Assembly: GCF_050947335.1 (NCBI RefSeq)
Contig: NC_134988.1
Coordinates: 4,898,001 to 4,962,000 of the forward strand
DNA: 64,000 nt
Origin: Megachile rotundata
Taxonomy: Eukaryota > Arthropoda > Insecta > Hymenoptera > Megachilidae
Direction: 5' to 3'
This document shows, in pieces, positions 11,691 through 23,975 of the stretch (its first letter is position 1; each line of letters starts with the position of its first letter). The translations under genes and the position numbers were made by a program. The notes beneath the pieces were generated by a model, which did not search any database, had not been told where the DNA came from, and saw nothing but the letters and a program-made list of their open reading frames with translations.

Positions 11691-12850
11691 TTTTAGCGCT
11701 AAACATTATCAAAATATTCCATACGCAAAAATAATAAAAATATATTATATTAACGTAAGGTTTTAAACACTTTATTAAAAAGTTATAACAAAAGTACAAA
11801 ATGACTGCCTTCTTTTACGATGCCACATACAGTATGTCCCAGTTTCGTAAAATTTGACCAAAATATTCCATAAATAAAGATGATACAAAAATGGTATATA
11901 AACATAAGATCTTAAATGTTTTATCGAAAAATTACGAATGTACGAAATAACAATGAACGGTTTTTTCCTTCGATATACAGTCTCTGGCCATCGAATTAGG
12001 AGCACGTACGAAAATTTCACTTTTATGGCTGTAACATTATGTCATACATGAAAAATTGTCTTAGGCCATGCAAAATTATTACTAAATACGTTGCTAACGA
12101 TATATACATAGCAACTTGTTACTATCGTGATAGTAAATTGTGCGGGTGATGAGCGATTAAGGGCGGTGCGAGCGTTTACGTTAGGCTCGAGTATCGATAG
12201 CGCATCAGGTGAAATATGAATGCCATAGAAAATGTCTGCTTACTCATAAGACTAGTTTACAACTCTCCAACCACATTATCTGAGTTGAAAAGAATTACAG
12301 ATATTTGGGAAAATAATGAAGATATAAAGCATATGATCAATGCATACGGAGCATGTCCGATACAAGGTGTGACCAAAGCAAAGGGTGGAACTACAAGACA
12401 TTAACATGTGTTAATAATGCTATGTACAGTAATAGTGTAGCATGTTAGTAGCTAATAAATTATATAATTACAATTTGAAGAGGTCTTTTAATTTTACGGA
12501 AAACGTAAGAAATGCTGAAAATTTGTAGTAGTTCTAATTCGATGCCCAGGGACTGTGTACAAGAATAATTGTCGACTTTCTTCTTTTTTTATAACTTCTA
12601 ACAATGCATTGAAAAGCCTATATTCATATAAACATATTTCCTTTTTATTTGTAGGGTATGCTAGTAAAGTTATATGGACAAAATTGAAACACCCGAATAA
12701 CATAGCAATTCACTGTCATTTCGTATTTGAGTTATAATTTTTTAACGAAATATTTGAAACCCTACATTGATATAACATTTTTTTCATTCGCGAAGAAAAT
12801 ATATTAGTAAAATTTGACGGTAAAATGTTGGGACACCCTGTATAATATAC
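11690..12850. mobile_element. Probable degraded mariner-type element(s)
   Basis: The right side carries gggacaccctgta at about 12830-12842, a common mariner-type terminus. The left side has related motifs (acagtatgtcccagtttcg at about 11829; acagtctctggccatcg at about 11977). A short plus frame at 12216-12404 (62 aa) and another at 12555-12737 lie between. Neither shows a DDE/D motif I can identify. Ends are imperfect, so boundaries and the number of elements are uncertain. Confidence 0.35.
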
Positions 12851-13399
12851 ATATTGACTTATGTAATATAAACTTGCTTCTTATTTTAGAAAATTCATAC
12901 ATTCAAATTATTCTGATCTTGCTTAGTTGGAATTTAACCTACGATACACTATGTACTTCAAGCTTAACAGTAAAACGTTTTACGTTACTTCTATACGAAT
13001 TTAACATTTTTCTACCGGAAGTTTATTAAACCTGCGGTTTTCTGCGGATCTGTACAACCCGTAATGAAGATTACGAAGATAAAAATACTCGTATGATAAA
13101 TTTTCGATATTATTGAACTCTGTATTATGTTAACTAAATTCTTTTAAATTTTAACCCAATTCTAATTTACAAATTATTTAGATATAATCGAAACTTGACT
13201 AATATAAGCTACTGCCATGAATTTCACTCGTACAATGTCTAACTAAGATACATATGTATACATATGAGATGCACATATGTGTAGATGTGTGTAAGTATTC
13301 TACATTATAACTAGAACTTTTTTCTAGAATTTGGTGTGAATTAAATTTCTTACTTTTATAAATAGTATTAATATCAAGTATAATCTGCTGAATGCAGGG

Positions 13400-14275
13400 A
13401 ACTTTCAGTTTTTTGAATTTGGCAATTTAGTAATTGAAGAGTGGTAAATTTTTGAAGTTGAACGTTTCGAATTTGACAGTTTGAAATTTGGCAATTTGCA
13501 AATTCTAAAATTTAGGAATTTAAAACTTTGGCCATTAACGATATGGAAGTTTTGAAATTTGAGAATTTGAAAATTTAGAATTTAGTAATTAAAAAATTCA
13601 AAAGTGAATTTGAGAATTTGGAGTTTGAAAATTGTGGAATGTGGGAATTTAGAACTTTTCAAATTTGCTAATATAAGAATTTGAAATTCAAACATTTCTT
13701 AAACTTCGGGAATATAGGAATTTACGATTTTAGAATTTAGAAATCTCGGTACTCGAAATTTAGGAATTGGGAATGGAGGTTGTGAAAAATTTGGGAACTG
13801 CCGATTTAGGAAACTAGAAAATTAGAAATTCCAGAATTTGGAAATTGGAAATTTGGGAATTGAGAATTTTGAAATTTTGGCTGTTTAGGAATTTGAACAC
13901 CTGGGAATACAGAATTTGGAAATCTGGTAATTTCGAAATTTAGAATTTTGCGAATTTCAGAATTTTAAAATTTGCATACTGGAAATTTCATAATTTGGAA
14001 GTAGAAAATTAGAAGTAATTACCAACTACATAATTTATAAAATTGGAGATTTGGGGATTTGAGAATTTGATAATTTGGAATTATAGGGAATTAAGGAATT
14101 TGGATATTTGGGATTAAGAATTTTGTAATTTTTCAAATTTTTATAATCAGAAACAGGAATTTGATAATTTTTTAATTGGGGGATTTGTAAGTTTCGGAAT
14201 TTATAAATTTGTAAACTGATAATATAAAGCTAAACAAATTTATAATTTGATAATTTGTAATGAAAATTTGTAAAT
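13400..14275. repeat. Octamer-type repeat array (gaatttgg variant), diverged
   Basis: About 0.9 kb is composed of units such as gaatttgg, gaaatttg and gaatttag with period near 8 bp and many indels. The strand bias (G/T-rich on plus) is constant along the array. No coding potential. Confidence 0.75.
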
Positions 14276-14746
14276 TTCTTGAATGTAGTATTCAAAATAT
14301 TGTACGTTCTACGTTCATCACGCCATGTGAAAGTTCACTCATAAATTACACTTATACACATTATTTTTATAAATTGATTATTTAAAATAAAAATTGATTA
14401 TTTAATTATTTTTATAATTAATTTATTTAAATTTCATAACTTGTTTGCAATGTAAAAAATCTCCAAGAAATTATTATATTTTACAAAATTTCAATAGTTT
14501 TACAACTTTAAGTATCACTTATGTATTTTTGATTTCATAGTGTTGTATTTAATATCAAGGTGACTTCAGTAACTATTTTCCATATTTTGTGAGAGCACAC
14601 TTTATAAAACGACAAAAATTACATATTTCATTAGAGAAAATTGAAAGTAAATACATTTAATTCTAAAATAACACTGATCACCCATACATTACCAAAAAAT
14701 ACTTATTAACTCACAAAATAATACTGTTCATCCATTTTTCTCTAAT

Positions 14747-14909
14747 TTAACACTAAAACTACTAAAGCGGTCAAAGGACCGACTCACAAGTAACATGTAA
14801 TAAAAGTTACACAGTTAACTTTCGAGATAACTTTCTGCATTGATTAATTTACATGTTGTCGTTCGTTTAATTTCAAATTAAGCGTATACACTTGTAGTTT
14901 TAGTGTTAG
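14747..14909. mobile_element. Short piggyBac-like MITE
   Basis: This roughly 160-bp element has perfect 12-bp inverted ends, CACTAAAACTAC (14751-14762) and GTAGTTTTAGTG (14894-14905). The left flank is TTAA and the right flank TTAG, read as a once-mutated TTAA target duplication. The internal gcggtcaaaggaccg block resembles the gaccggtcaaatgaccg block of the larger piggyBac element at 16.2-17.5 kb. There is no reading frame. Assignment is by target site and end structure. Confidence 0.6.
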
Positions 14910-15700
14910 ATTATTTACTTACAAAATAATTTCGTATATCCATTTCAGACTATAATTAATACGTTTATATTTACCATGAAAAGTCTCCACCGACTTCACA
15001 AGAAGTTTTCACAAGATGTTTTCAAATTTCAACAATTTTCACCACTATACACTTCTTATTACGAGTCACGATCGTAATGCACAGCACAGTTCAAATATAA
15101 CAAAAAAAAATCATATTTGCCCCAAATTAAGTGCAAGACCAGCTACAGTTTGTAAATTAAAGATCGCTAAATTCAAAATATATTTAATATCGTAAGTTTT
15201 AATTTTTTAACATTGCGACAGTGATTAGTCAGCTGTGACTAAGGCAACCGTGAAAAAATGATAGGCTAAGGGGTTAAAAAAGAAAAGAAAAATGGAAGTA
15301 GATGAGCGAACGCGTATTCTTCAGACACTTGGATGTTGTCTGCGTCTCTCACGGAAGCCGAGATGTCGAGACGACTGCTACAGGAAGGAAGGATTTTTTT
15401 TATGGCGGTGGTGAACCTCGGTAACCTCGAAGAGGTCCGACAGGCTTATTCACAAACGCTTCGCATTGCATCCGCACGCTGTCAGAATAATAAGATATAG
15501 GTCAAGTGCGGCTGGTACCATGTATGGCCATACCTCTAGTGGGGAAGGTTGAAGATACACACGCAGGTTATCGCTGTCGAATTGAAAGGGTTCGCAAAAA
15601 AGTATTCATAATCCACATTAATATTACTGTACGACACGTATTACGTCTTGCAACTGAGCCTTGGGGAATTTTGTGTTCAGATTCGGAAATTTACGGATTT
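14910..15700. other. Intergenic with a GC-richer patch
   Basis: From about 15240 to 15670 base composition is closer to coding or promoter DNA (for example gcatccgcacgctgtcag). The 66-aa frame over 15506-15706 starts at a non-ATG codon and shows no domain. It could be an exon, a promoter or an old insertion; I cannot tell. Confidence 0.3.
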
Positions 15701-15704
15701 ATGT

Positions 15705-16205
15705 AGTTATAAATTATTTAATTTACAAACTTGTAAATTTATAAATTTACAAATTTACAAACTTGGAAACTTACAAACTTACAAACTTATAAATTTATAA
15801 ATTTGTAAATTTACAAACTTACAAACTTGGAAACTTACAAATTTATGAATTCACAAATCTACAGTTTCATTTTGTACATTCATATTTTTACAGGTCTATA
15901 AATCTACGAGTCTACAAAATCTACAAATCTAGAAATTTTTAAATCTACAAATTTACAAGTTTGCAGATTTTTAAATCTATAAATCCAAAAATTTACAGAT
16001 CTACAGATCTACAGATCTACAGATCTACAGATCTATAGATCTACAAATCTACAAATCTACAAATCCACAAATCTATAAATCTACAAATCCACAAATTTAC
16101 AAATCTATAAATCCACAAAATTCCACATTTCCAAACTTATAAAACTGCAAAGTTGTAAGTTTAAAAATTCAAAAATCTCAGAAGCTTAAAGTCCATAAAT
16201 CCTAA
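15705..16205. repeat. Octamer array (acaaattt / ctacagat variants)
   Basis: The left part repeats acaaattt and acaaactt. The centre (15990-16035) is homogenised to ctacagat, and the right part to ctacaaat or ccacaaat. Period is 8 bp. It abuts the TTAA of the piggyBac element, so that element inserted at the array edge. Confidence 0.85.
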
Positions 16206-16208
16206 CAT

Positions 16209-17453
16209 TTAACACTATTCCTACCGCGACCGGTCAAATGACCGTTTTCAAAATTTCGATTAGAATTTCCTGTATAAAGCGTAATTGAAACGCCTTTAAA
16301 CTTCATGAAACATGCATATAATACTTTTTTCAATATTAATTTCGTTTTTTATTGTTTATTTTTTGAGAAAAATTAGTAGTCTGTCTTACCTACCACGACC
16401 GGTCATTTGACCGGTAGAACGATTTATACCTTTTTGTAATAGTATTCTCTCAGAGGCCCAATTCCGAACTTATAAATACGTTACAAACGAAAGGTAATGC
16501 AGTTTTAGCATGATATTATCCAAAAAGTGCCTTCCAGGTACTGCTTTACGGCCCTTCGAAGCGTATACATATAGTTTTCGCTCGCCTATCGGTCTCGCGG
16601 TATTTATTTGCTTGATTGGTATTCGACGCAGTCAAGAACTTAGGATTTTCTAACACTGTCTCATTTACTATGATTATAAAATAAATAAAATTTTAGCCGA
16701 AGGGGACGCCCAAACGTTTTTTGATGAATTGAAATCAATAAACTCTTGCGACGCGAACATAGAACATCAGTACGTCAAAGTCACAAGAAGTATATTCAGC
16801 AGTTTTTTATTATTTTGTATTTCTATTCTATTATTATTCTACTTGTATTTTATGTTGTTATAAGTGTTGTTTTATGTGTTATAAGTGTCATTTCCAAAAA
16901 ACTAGACAAAATCATCAGTACTTCGCCGTAAGTTTCACATTTTATCTTTTATTCATTTCTTTATGTATTTGGATTTACATATATACATTTTAGTTTTTAT
17001 TTTGAATAAAATTTATTTTCAGTTGAATATTCATGTCCCAAATGTCAAGTTTGAAGAGTGTAAATTCATTATTAGAAAAAATAAATGATATTGATGAAGA
17101 ATGTACCGAAAATGATCAGGAAATTTTTTATATTGAAAATGACAGTGCAGAAAAACGTAAAACATGTCAAATTAGATATTGCAAAGATAATAAAACCAAT
17201 AAAATTGGTCTGCAATGTAAAAAGTATGTATATGGAAAATGTACAATCGAGAGGCCTATTTGCAAAAAATGTGGTGAAAACGAATAAAGTACATAGTATA
17301 TACTTCTAAATAAAAGAAACTATATTTTTATATTATTAAATTGCCTATTATTTTCATCCTATACTAAAAAATATAAGTTGTGCTAAAGACCGGTCATTTG
17401 ACCGGTCGCGGTAGGAATAGGTATACGTGAAGTGTCGGTAGGAATAGTGTTAA
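16209..17453 (+). mobile_element. Non-autonomous piggyBac-family element
   Basis: The element is bounded by TTAA at 16209-16212 and 17450-17453, the piggyBac target site. Perfect 14-bp inverted ends follow: CACTATTCCTACCG (16213-16226) and CGGTAGGAATAGTG (17436-17449). Subterminal copies of gaccggtcatttgaccggt occur near both ends (about 16397-16416 and 17389-17408), with a half-site at 16227-16244. The interior keeps only the C-terminal zinc-finger segment of a transposase (17033-17287). About 1.2 kb is too short for a full transposase, so this is an internally deleted copy. Confidence 0.9.
17033..17287 (+). pseudogene. piggyBac transposase C-terminal cysteine-rich domain remnant
   Basis: An 84-aa frame ends in a Cys-rich block (RKTCQIRYCKDN, GLQCKKYVYGKC, RPICKKCGE), the pattern of the C-terminal zinc-binding domain that piggyBac transposases use to contact DNA near their ends. 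The N-terminal acidic segment and the catalytic DDD core are missing, so no transposition activity is expected. The frame is open from the ATG at 17033 to the TAA. The domain may still bind the subterminal repeats if expressed; that is inference. Confidence 0.75.
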
Positions 17454-19400
17454 AAAATTCCTAAGTCTTATATTCCCACATTTCTAAAATAATAAATTAT
17501 CAGCATTCTAAATGATTAAAGTTTAAAAATTACAAAATCAAAAAGTTCAAAATAATCCTATAAAGATAACTATGTAGAATTGCCCTAGCAGGTCTGGTAC
17601 TAACCTTTTCAATTACGGCGTCCTCATACATATAAGGACATGCTGAATAAATACTCGATGTATCTAAATTCAGTCAATTTTATTGTTTATAAAAATTGTC
17701 CTTATATCATCACAACCATAAATTCTATTTCTATTTAATATTCCAAAGATATATTTTATACAACAGAAAAATCGTGATTTAATCCAAAGAAGTGCTTCAC
17801 GAAGCTATGATCTTCTTCTAGACATAAATAACTCCTAACCGAAAAGGTTAAAATGGCCTCTCTTGAAATATATGTATAATGGCAGCTAGTTTTATGTAAG
17901 AATAAAAAGAAAAGCAATTAAGAATAAAAAATAGCTAACAAAATCGATAGTGTTGTGAATAGAATTGGATTAACATTTACGTAAAAGTATTTAAAGCTTT
18001 GGTGGATAATTCTTCCAATATGGCTTCTTACATATACATATTGCGCAACTTATCGTTTCAAACCTTCAAAATGTTTTGTCCAAGCAAAATATTTTGTCTA
18101 ATCTTTGTTAGCCAACTCCTGTATAGTAATATTTTTATAGTAAATGTTTTGTCCAAGCAAAGTATTTTGTTTAATCATTGTTAGCCAACCTCTGTACAGT
18201 AATAATTATTATCATTTATGAATCGATTAATAATGATAATTAACAGTTGAATTAACATTTGAATGAATTTGTTATACTCTATATTTCTTTTAAATTTTAT
18301 TCTAATTATTAGATCCATGTTTGTATAGTTTTTCTTCAAATTTGTTTATCTTTAACCAATGAACATTTTTAAGATAAGTACTATTTTTTCCTGAAAATTT
18401 TCCAGTAAATATTTTTCAAATTTTATTTAAATTATTAAATTAATTTTCATATTTTTCTCTTTTTACAAATTTGTTTATTAAAATTTATTCAGTGAGAATT
18501 TGTAACACTCATATTTTTAATACTAATACTATATTTTGTGGTTTCTGAAAATTTTCTAGGGAATAATTATTTAATGTTGATAAAATATTTAATTTAGGAT
18601 TTTAATTGCAATATCAACGTTGAAGGATATTACTTGTATGTTACTTGTTAAACAGATAAATATATAATTATATAAAATATCTGAATCAATAATCTAACTA
18701 TTATACTTATCATAATTTTTAGATATTTTCATGATAAACTTTGAGCAATTTTGAAACAAAAAAAAAAAACCAGGAAAGCTAGTGAATTTAGTTGCTATCC
18801 TTATAGTTTATTAAGTCTCAAAATATTATTAATAATATTTATCAACGATAATTGTAGTATACATATATAATGGAAAAATAAAAATTTTGTAATTATGTAC
18901 ACCAATACTATTTGCTAAGACTATGCAATCTTCTAAAAATCATTATTAATAATTACTATTAACAATGTTTCTAGTATACGTACATATAATATCCAAAAAA
19001 AAATAAAGTTTGCGTAAATTGTATTCTCATTAGAACAATAATTATGTACAACAAAACTAGTTTGTAAGTTCATTGAGGTGTTTAATAGCTAATAAAGCAA
19101 GTAGAGTGTAAAACTATAAACACAATGAGTACTATTACCACATATTATTATTATTATCAATGGCTGCTCGTACGTAAAATGGGTGGAGATGCTGCTTTAG
19201 AAAATTGTTGGCTTTCTTTTTAAAATTGTGTAAAAGGGAACAAACATGTATAAGAAGAAAATTCGTTCAGAAACTTGAAATTCTAATGAAATTCTAAACG
19301 AATAATATAAAACATTGTTTACTTGCTTGCTATGTTATCTATAATATCAAGTAGAAATAGGGAGTGCTGCAATTCTGGACAATCTATACGCGAACCACTA
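17454..19400. other. AT-rich intergenic DNA with a 73-bp direct repeat
   Basis: No gene supported. Two copies of about 60 bp starting atgttttgtccaagcaaa lie at 18071 and 18144 (offset 73 bp), each running through gttagccaac to gtaata. The rest is A/T-rich, with an A run near 18760. Confidence 0.5.
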
Positions 19401-19404
19401 CTAA

Positions 19405-19545
19405 TTATTATTGTCATTATTATTATTATTATCATTGTTGTTGTTGTTGTTGTTATTATTATCATTTTCATTATTATTATTATTATTACTACTATTGCTA
19501 TCGTTGTTATTATTATTATTATTATACACTTGGCACACAATGTTA
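19405..19545. repeat. Trinucleotide microsatellite (ATT/TTG)
   Basis: Interrupted runs of tta/att with an internal ttg block (about 19435-19452). It produces homopolymeric Ile, Tyr or Val frames in several phases, which are artefacts. Confidence 0.9.
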
Positions 19546-20059
19546 TTATCATTATCATACAAATATGCATGGCGGGAGATTTAAACGGGAACCCAATAAT
19601 TAATCATTGTCTAAAAAAGATGCTGAAAGCAAAGTTATATCATTATAAGTGATACATTCGTGATCATTTGTCATTCTTTTATAAGATTTCTAGGTCATTG
19701 TCATTTTTTTTTAAATAGTGCTATATATTTTTTACATAAAGTAATTCTTCTAGGAGAAAATACGAAGGGTTATTTTTTATCTTAAGACAAGTTATTAAAT
19801 TTGTTTTAAAATTCAATTAAAAAACTTTTACTTTTTTACTTGAGCACAATAATTGTTTTTAATCTGAAACATCGAGGAATCTTTTTTGCTATCAAAATAT
19901 AGTTAAGCAAAAATGTAAAATAATAGTTTATCAAAATTCTGCTATTACAATATTGTGAAACAAAAATGTAGAATAATATTTTTTTAAATATGAGATTGCA
20001 AATTTTTTAATTTTACGTTGGATACATGTTTTGCTGTAGTAACTAAGTCTTGTAAACTT

Positions 20060-21210
20060 TTATGTACCGATTTTAAAATTGCAAAATTCATAAATTTACG
20101 AAATTCCAATCAGAACTTATATAACTGTACTCTTAAATTAAACAAATCCAGAACCTCAAAGTCCTAATTCCAAAAATTTCAAAGTCTTAATTCTCACATA
20201 TCTAAGATTTCAAACTAGCAAAATTCGAAAACTCCAAAGTCCTACTTCTCAAATTTTAAAAACAACAAATTATCTATGTTAAGTAAATTCTCTATGTCTC
20301 AAAATGAAAGAAATTGCGAGGTCTCAAATTCCCAAATTCTCAAAATCCCAAAATTTCCAATTCTTAAATTTCCAATTGTACAAATTCTCCAATTCCCAAA
20401 TTCTCAAATTCTCAAATTCTCAAATACTCAAATTCCTAAATTCTCCAATTCCCAAATTCCCAAAATCCCAAATTCTCAAATTCTTAAATTTTCAATTGTA
20501 CAAATTCTCAAAATCCCATACTTTCAAATTCTCAAATTCTCAATTGTACAAATTCTCAAATTTCTAAATTCTCCAATTCCCAAATTCTCAAATTCTCAAA
20601 TTCTTAAATTTTCAATTGTACAAATTCTCAAAATCCCAAAGTTTCAAATTCTCAAATTCTCAAATTCTCAAATTCTCAAATTCTCAAATTCTCAAATTCT
20701 CAAATTCTCAAATTCCTAAATTCTCAAATTCTCAAATTCTCAAATTCTCAAATTTCTAAATTCTCAAATTCCTAAATTCTCAAATTCCTAAATTCTCAAA
20801 TTCCTAAATTTTCAAATTCCTAAATTCTCAAATTCTAAAATTCTCAAATTCCTAAATTCTCAAATTCCTAAATTCTCAAATTCCTAAATTCTCAAATTCC
20901 TAAATTCTCAAATTCCTAAATTCTCAAATTCCTAAATTCTCAAATTCCTAAATTCTCAAATTCCTAAATTCTCCAATTCCCAAATTCCTAAATTCTCCAA
21001 TTCCCAAATTCTCTAATTTTTAAATTCTCAAATCCTCAAATTCTCAAAATTTCAAGTTCTTAATCTTGTAAATCTACAAAGTCCCAAATTTAACAAATTC
21101 AAAAAACTCAAAGTCCGAAATCTCTTAAGTTCTAAAACTTAGAAATTCTAAAATCTTCAAATAGTAAATACCCTAAGTTCCAAATGTCACAAATTTCAAA
21201 ATTAATAAAT
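20060..21210. repeat. Octamer array (caaattct / ctaaattc variants)
   Basis: The core (about 20325-21040) is a nearly continuous array of caaattct units. In places it is organised as a 16-bp higher-order dimer (caaattct + caaattcc/taaattct). Both edges are diverged. Because 8 bp times three frames equals 24 nt, the frames read as an 8-residue peptide repeat (FSNSQILK). This is a satellite artefact rather than a protein. Confidence 0.95.
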
Positions 21211-21884
21211 TGTACACTCTATTACACCATTTTTTCATTCATTTGCATTTTATGAATTATCTATGTATGAATTTCTAATTCAAGAATTTCATAGAAATGA
21301 AAAGAGAACTGAACTTTATTAAATTGTTATAACAAATGTTTTTACTTATTCAACCTAATTTCAGCCAAGAATAAATCCTAAAAACACCACTGTATACATA
21401 CACAAACAATGATTTCCCAGGAAAATAATGTCATTGACCAAACAACAATACTATTTACCAAAATAAACATAGAATTATTTAGTTCGTTAAAAGAGAAACC
21501 AGGACACGAACGCTTATAATCACGGATCTACCGAGGTCTCTAGGAAGGATCTTAGACTTGAAAGGTCTTTTCATTGATGAGTGTGTCCTTGTTGATCTCA
21601 ATGTTCTTAAACAATTCAACAAGGCCCGATCTTCCTAATAAATTCTGTGTCTAATTTTCTTCACGTTTTGTCGAAGTTCTCGAGACAATAGTACGTTCCT
21701 TATCAGAATATCAAAACTTTTAATCAATTCATTAAGAATTAAACGATTAAATTATGAACGACAATTATATTAATTTTAATAGAGAATACAAATTGTAATT
21801 GTTAATTTAATAATTTTTTAAATAAATTTTAATTCTTAAAATTGAAATTAAAATTAAAATTAAAATTGATAACGATATTGATAC
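21211..21884. other. Intergenic
   Basis: No gene supported. A mixed-composition patch at 21490-21690 has no recognisable frame. It ends in a short attaaa/aaattaaaatt run leading into the next minisatellite. Confidence 0.35.
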
Positions 21885-22280
21885 TGATATTGATATTGGT
21901 TATTGATATTGGTTGTTGATATTGGTTATTGATATGGGTTATTGATATTGGTTATTGACATTGGTTATTGATGTTGTTTATTGATATTGGTTGTTGATAT
22001 TGGTTATTGATATTGGTTATTGATATTGGTTGTTGATATTGGTTATTGATATTGGTTGTTGATGTTGGTTATTGATATTGGTTGTTGATGTTGGTTATTA
22101 ATGTTGGTTATTGATATTCGTTATTGATATTGGTTATTGATATTGGTTATTGATATTGGTTATTGATATTGGTTATTGATATTGGTTATTGATATTGGTT
22201 ATTGATATTGGTTATTGATATTGGTTATTGATGTTGGTTATTAATGTTGGTTATTGATATTGGTTATTGATATTGATATT
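21885..22280. repeat. 13-bp minisatellite (ggttattgatatt)
   Basis: About 30 tandem copies of a 13-bp unit, with variants ggttgttgatatt and ggttattgatgtt interspersed. The central stretch (about 22125-22235) is almost perfect. The array is flanked on both sides by aaaattaaaatt runs. Confidence 0.93.
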
Positions 22281-23339
22281 AAAATTAGAATTAAAATTAA
22301 AATTAAAACTAAAATTATTCACTGTTTTTCAATTGAAGTTCAAATTATAATATGTACTACGATTTATCAAAATGTTAGATATTATTAATACAATCTTCAA
22401 TTTGAAATTAAATTAAAATTTTAATATTAAGTTCTGTGAAATTGAAATAAGAAATAAATTCTAAACTTTGATTAAACGTAGTGAATTAAAAATTGAAGTC
22501 CTATTCACATTTACAGAAAAAGTTATGATTAACGATTGAAAATTATTCATTGATTGAAAATGTTCTCAAATTAACTTAAACTTTTACTTTCTAATTTGAA
22601 ATAAATATTAAGTTCGAATTATAAATTAAACTACAATTTTTTATTGTGGAGTTATTTAACTAGAAATCAAATTTTAAATACTAAGTAGAAAATTCAGTTA
22701 CCTGTTCCAATTTAATTGTTTAAACATTTAATTGTTTCGTTAAAAATTAAAGTCTGAAAAAGCATGGCTTTTGATATTATTAAAATTAACAAACTCAAAG
22801 GAACATTATTTTTCTCTACATTTGTTCTAATCACATATTGCCAAACATTTAAATTGGTAAATGTGATTTTTTCTTTAATTTCTTTTCATGTAAGTAAATT
22901 ATAACTACATTTAATTATATGTATAAGTATATATAATCAAAAAGGGCACTTTTTGAGAAACATTCATATTCATAAGAGTTCGTTTCGTTTTGTAATGAAA
23001 TTAACAGTGGGATGAAGAGTAACGTCAATAACTAGTCTTCGACATTGATTGATTGTTATACCACCATCATGCAAAGTGATGGATGAAAGTGAAATAGCGT
23101 GTGTTAGCTATTCCGATCAATCGTAACTGGAAATAAGTGCCCCGAGCTATTCGCCAAACATTCTATTCGCCTCAAGCGAACTTATGTTACCACATTTACT
23201 ATACATACATTGTTATTCATCGTTTCATACGTAAAATCAACATAGTCAATTTGACACAAAATTAGTTGCTATTTTTTATTATTTTTTGGATTCTAACCTG
23301 AGTTTATTATAATCATAAGGTTTGGTCCTTCTTGCTGTG
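22281..23339. other. AT-rich intergenic DNA
   Basis: No gene supported. A less AT-rich island at about 22975-23180 (for example gtgccccgagctattcgcc) could be regulatory or old coding, but no frame stands out. Confidence 0.35.
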
Positions 23340-23955
23340 ATTTTTGATGATCTGGAAATTTAGCATTTTGGATATTTCAAAATTTGGAAATATGAGAATT
23401 GATAAATTTGAAATTTAAAAATTTGAGGATTTGAGAATTTGAAAAATTATACATTTGGAAATTTGGAAATTTGAGAATTTGGGAATTTGGGAATTTGAGA
23501 ATCTGAAAATTTGAAAATTTTAGAATTTGGAAATTTGGAAAATTATACATTTGGAAATTTGGGAATTTGAGAATTTGGAAATTTGGAAAATTATACATTT
23601 GGAAATTTGGGAATTTGAGAATTTGGAAATTTGAAATTTTAGATATTTGAAAATGTAAAGATTTGAGAATTGCTAAATTTGAAATTTGAAAATGTTGTAA
23701 TCTGAAGAATTAGAATTTTGAGAATTTGAGCATTTGAAAACTTTATGATAAACGAATTAATAACTTAGTGGATTTGGTAATTTGAAAATTTGAGAATTTA
23801 TAAAATTATAAATTTGAAAATTTGAAATCTAAGAATTTATAAATTTGAAATGCGAAAAGTTCGTCAATCTAAGAATTTGAAATTGTGCAAATTTGAGATC
23901 ATACAAATTATGGAATTAATGAATTAGTGCATTTAGTCATTTGCAAATTTCATAT
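23340..23955. repeat. Octamer array (gaaatttg / ggaatttg variants)
   Basis: Period-8 units gaaatttg and gaatttgg occur with a higher-order block containing aaaattatacatttgg repeated at about 23440, 23538 and 23588. The minus-strand peptide-like frame is the expected shadow. Confidence 0.88.
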
Positions 23956-23975
23956 CAGCCATATTATAGTCTCAC

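Noticed and set aside
19319..19652. Ile/Thr- and Tyr/Cys-rich frames
   Set aside because: Translation of a trinucleotide microsatellite.
20276..20719. 147-aa frame with an FSNSQILK-type peptide repeat
   Set aside because: Fully explained by an 8-bp DNA array read in any frame; similar frames appear at every octamer array and on both strands.
20060..21210. Possible CRISPR-like array
   Set aside because: Repeats are 8 bp with no spacers and the genome is eukaryotic.
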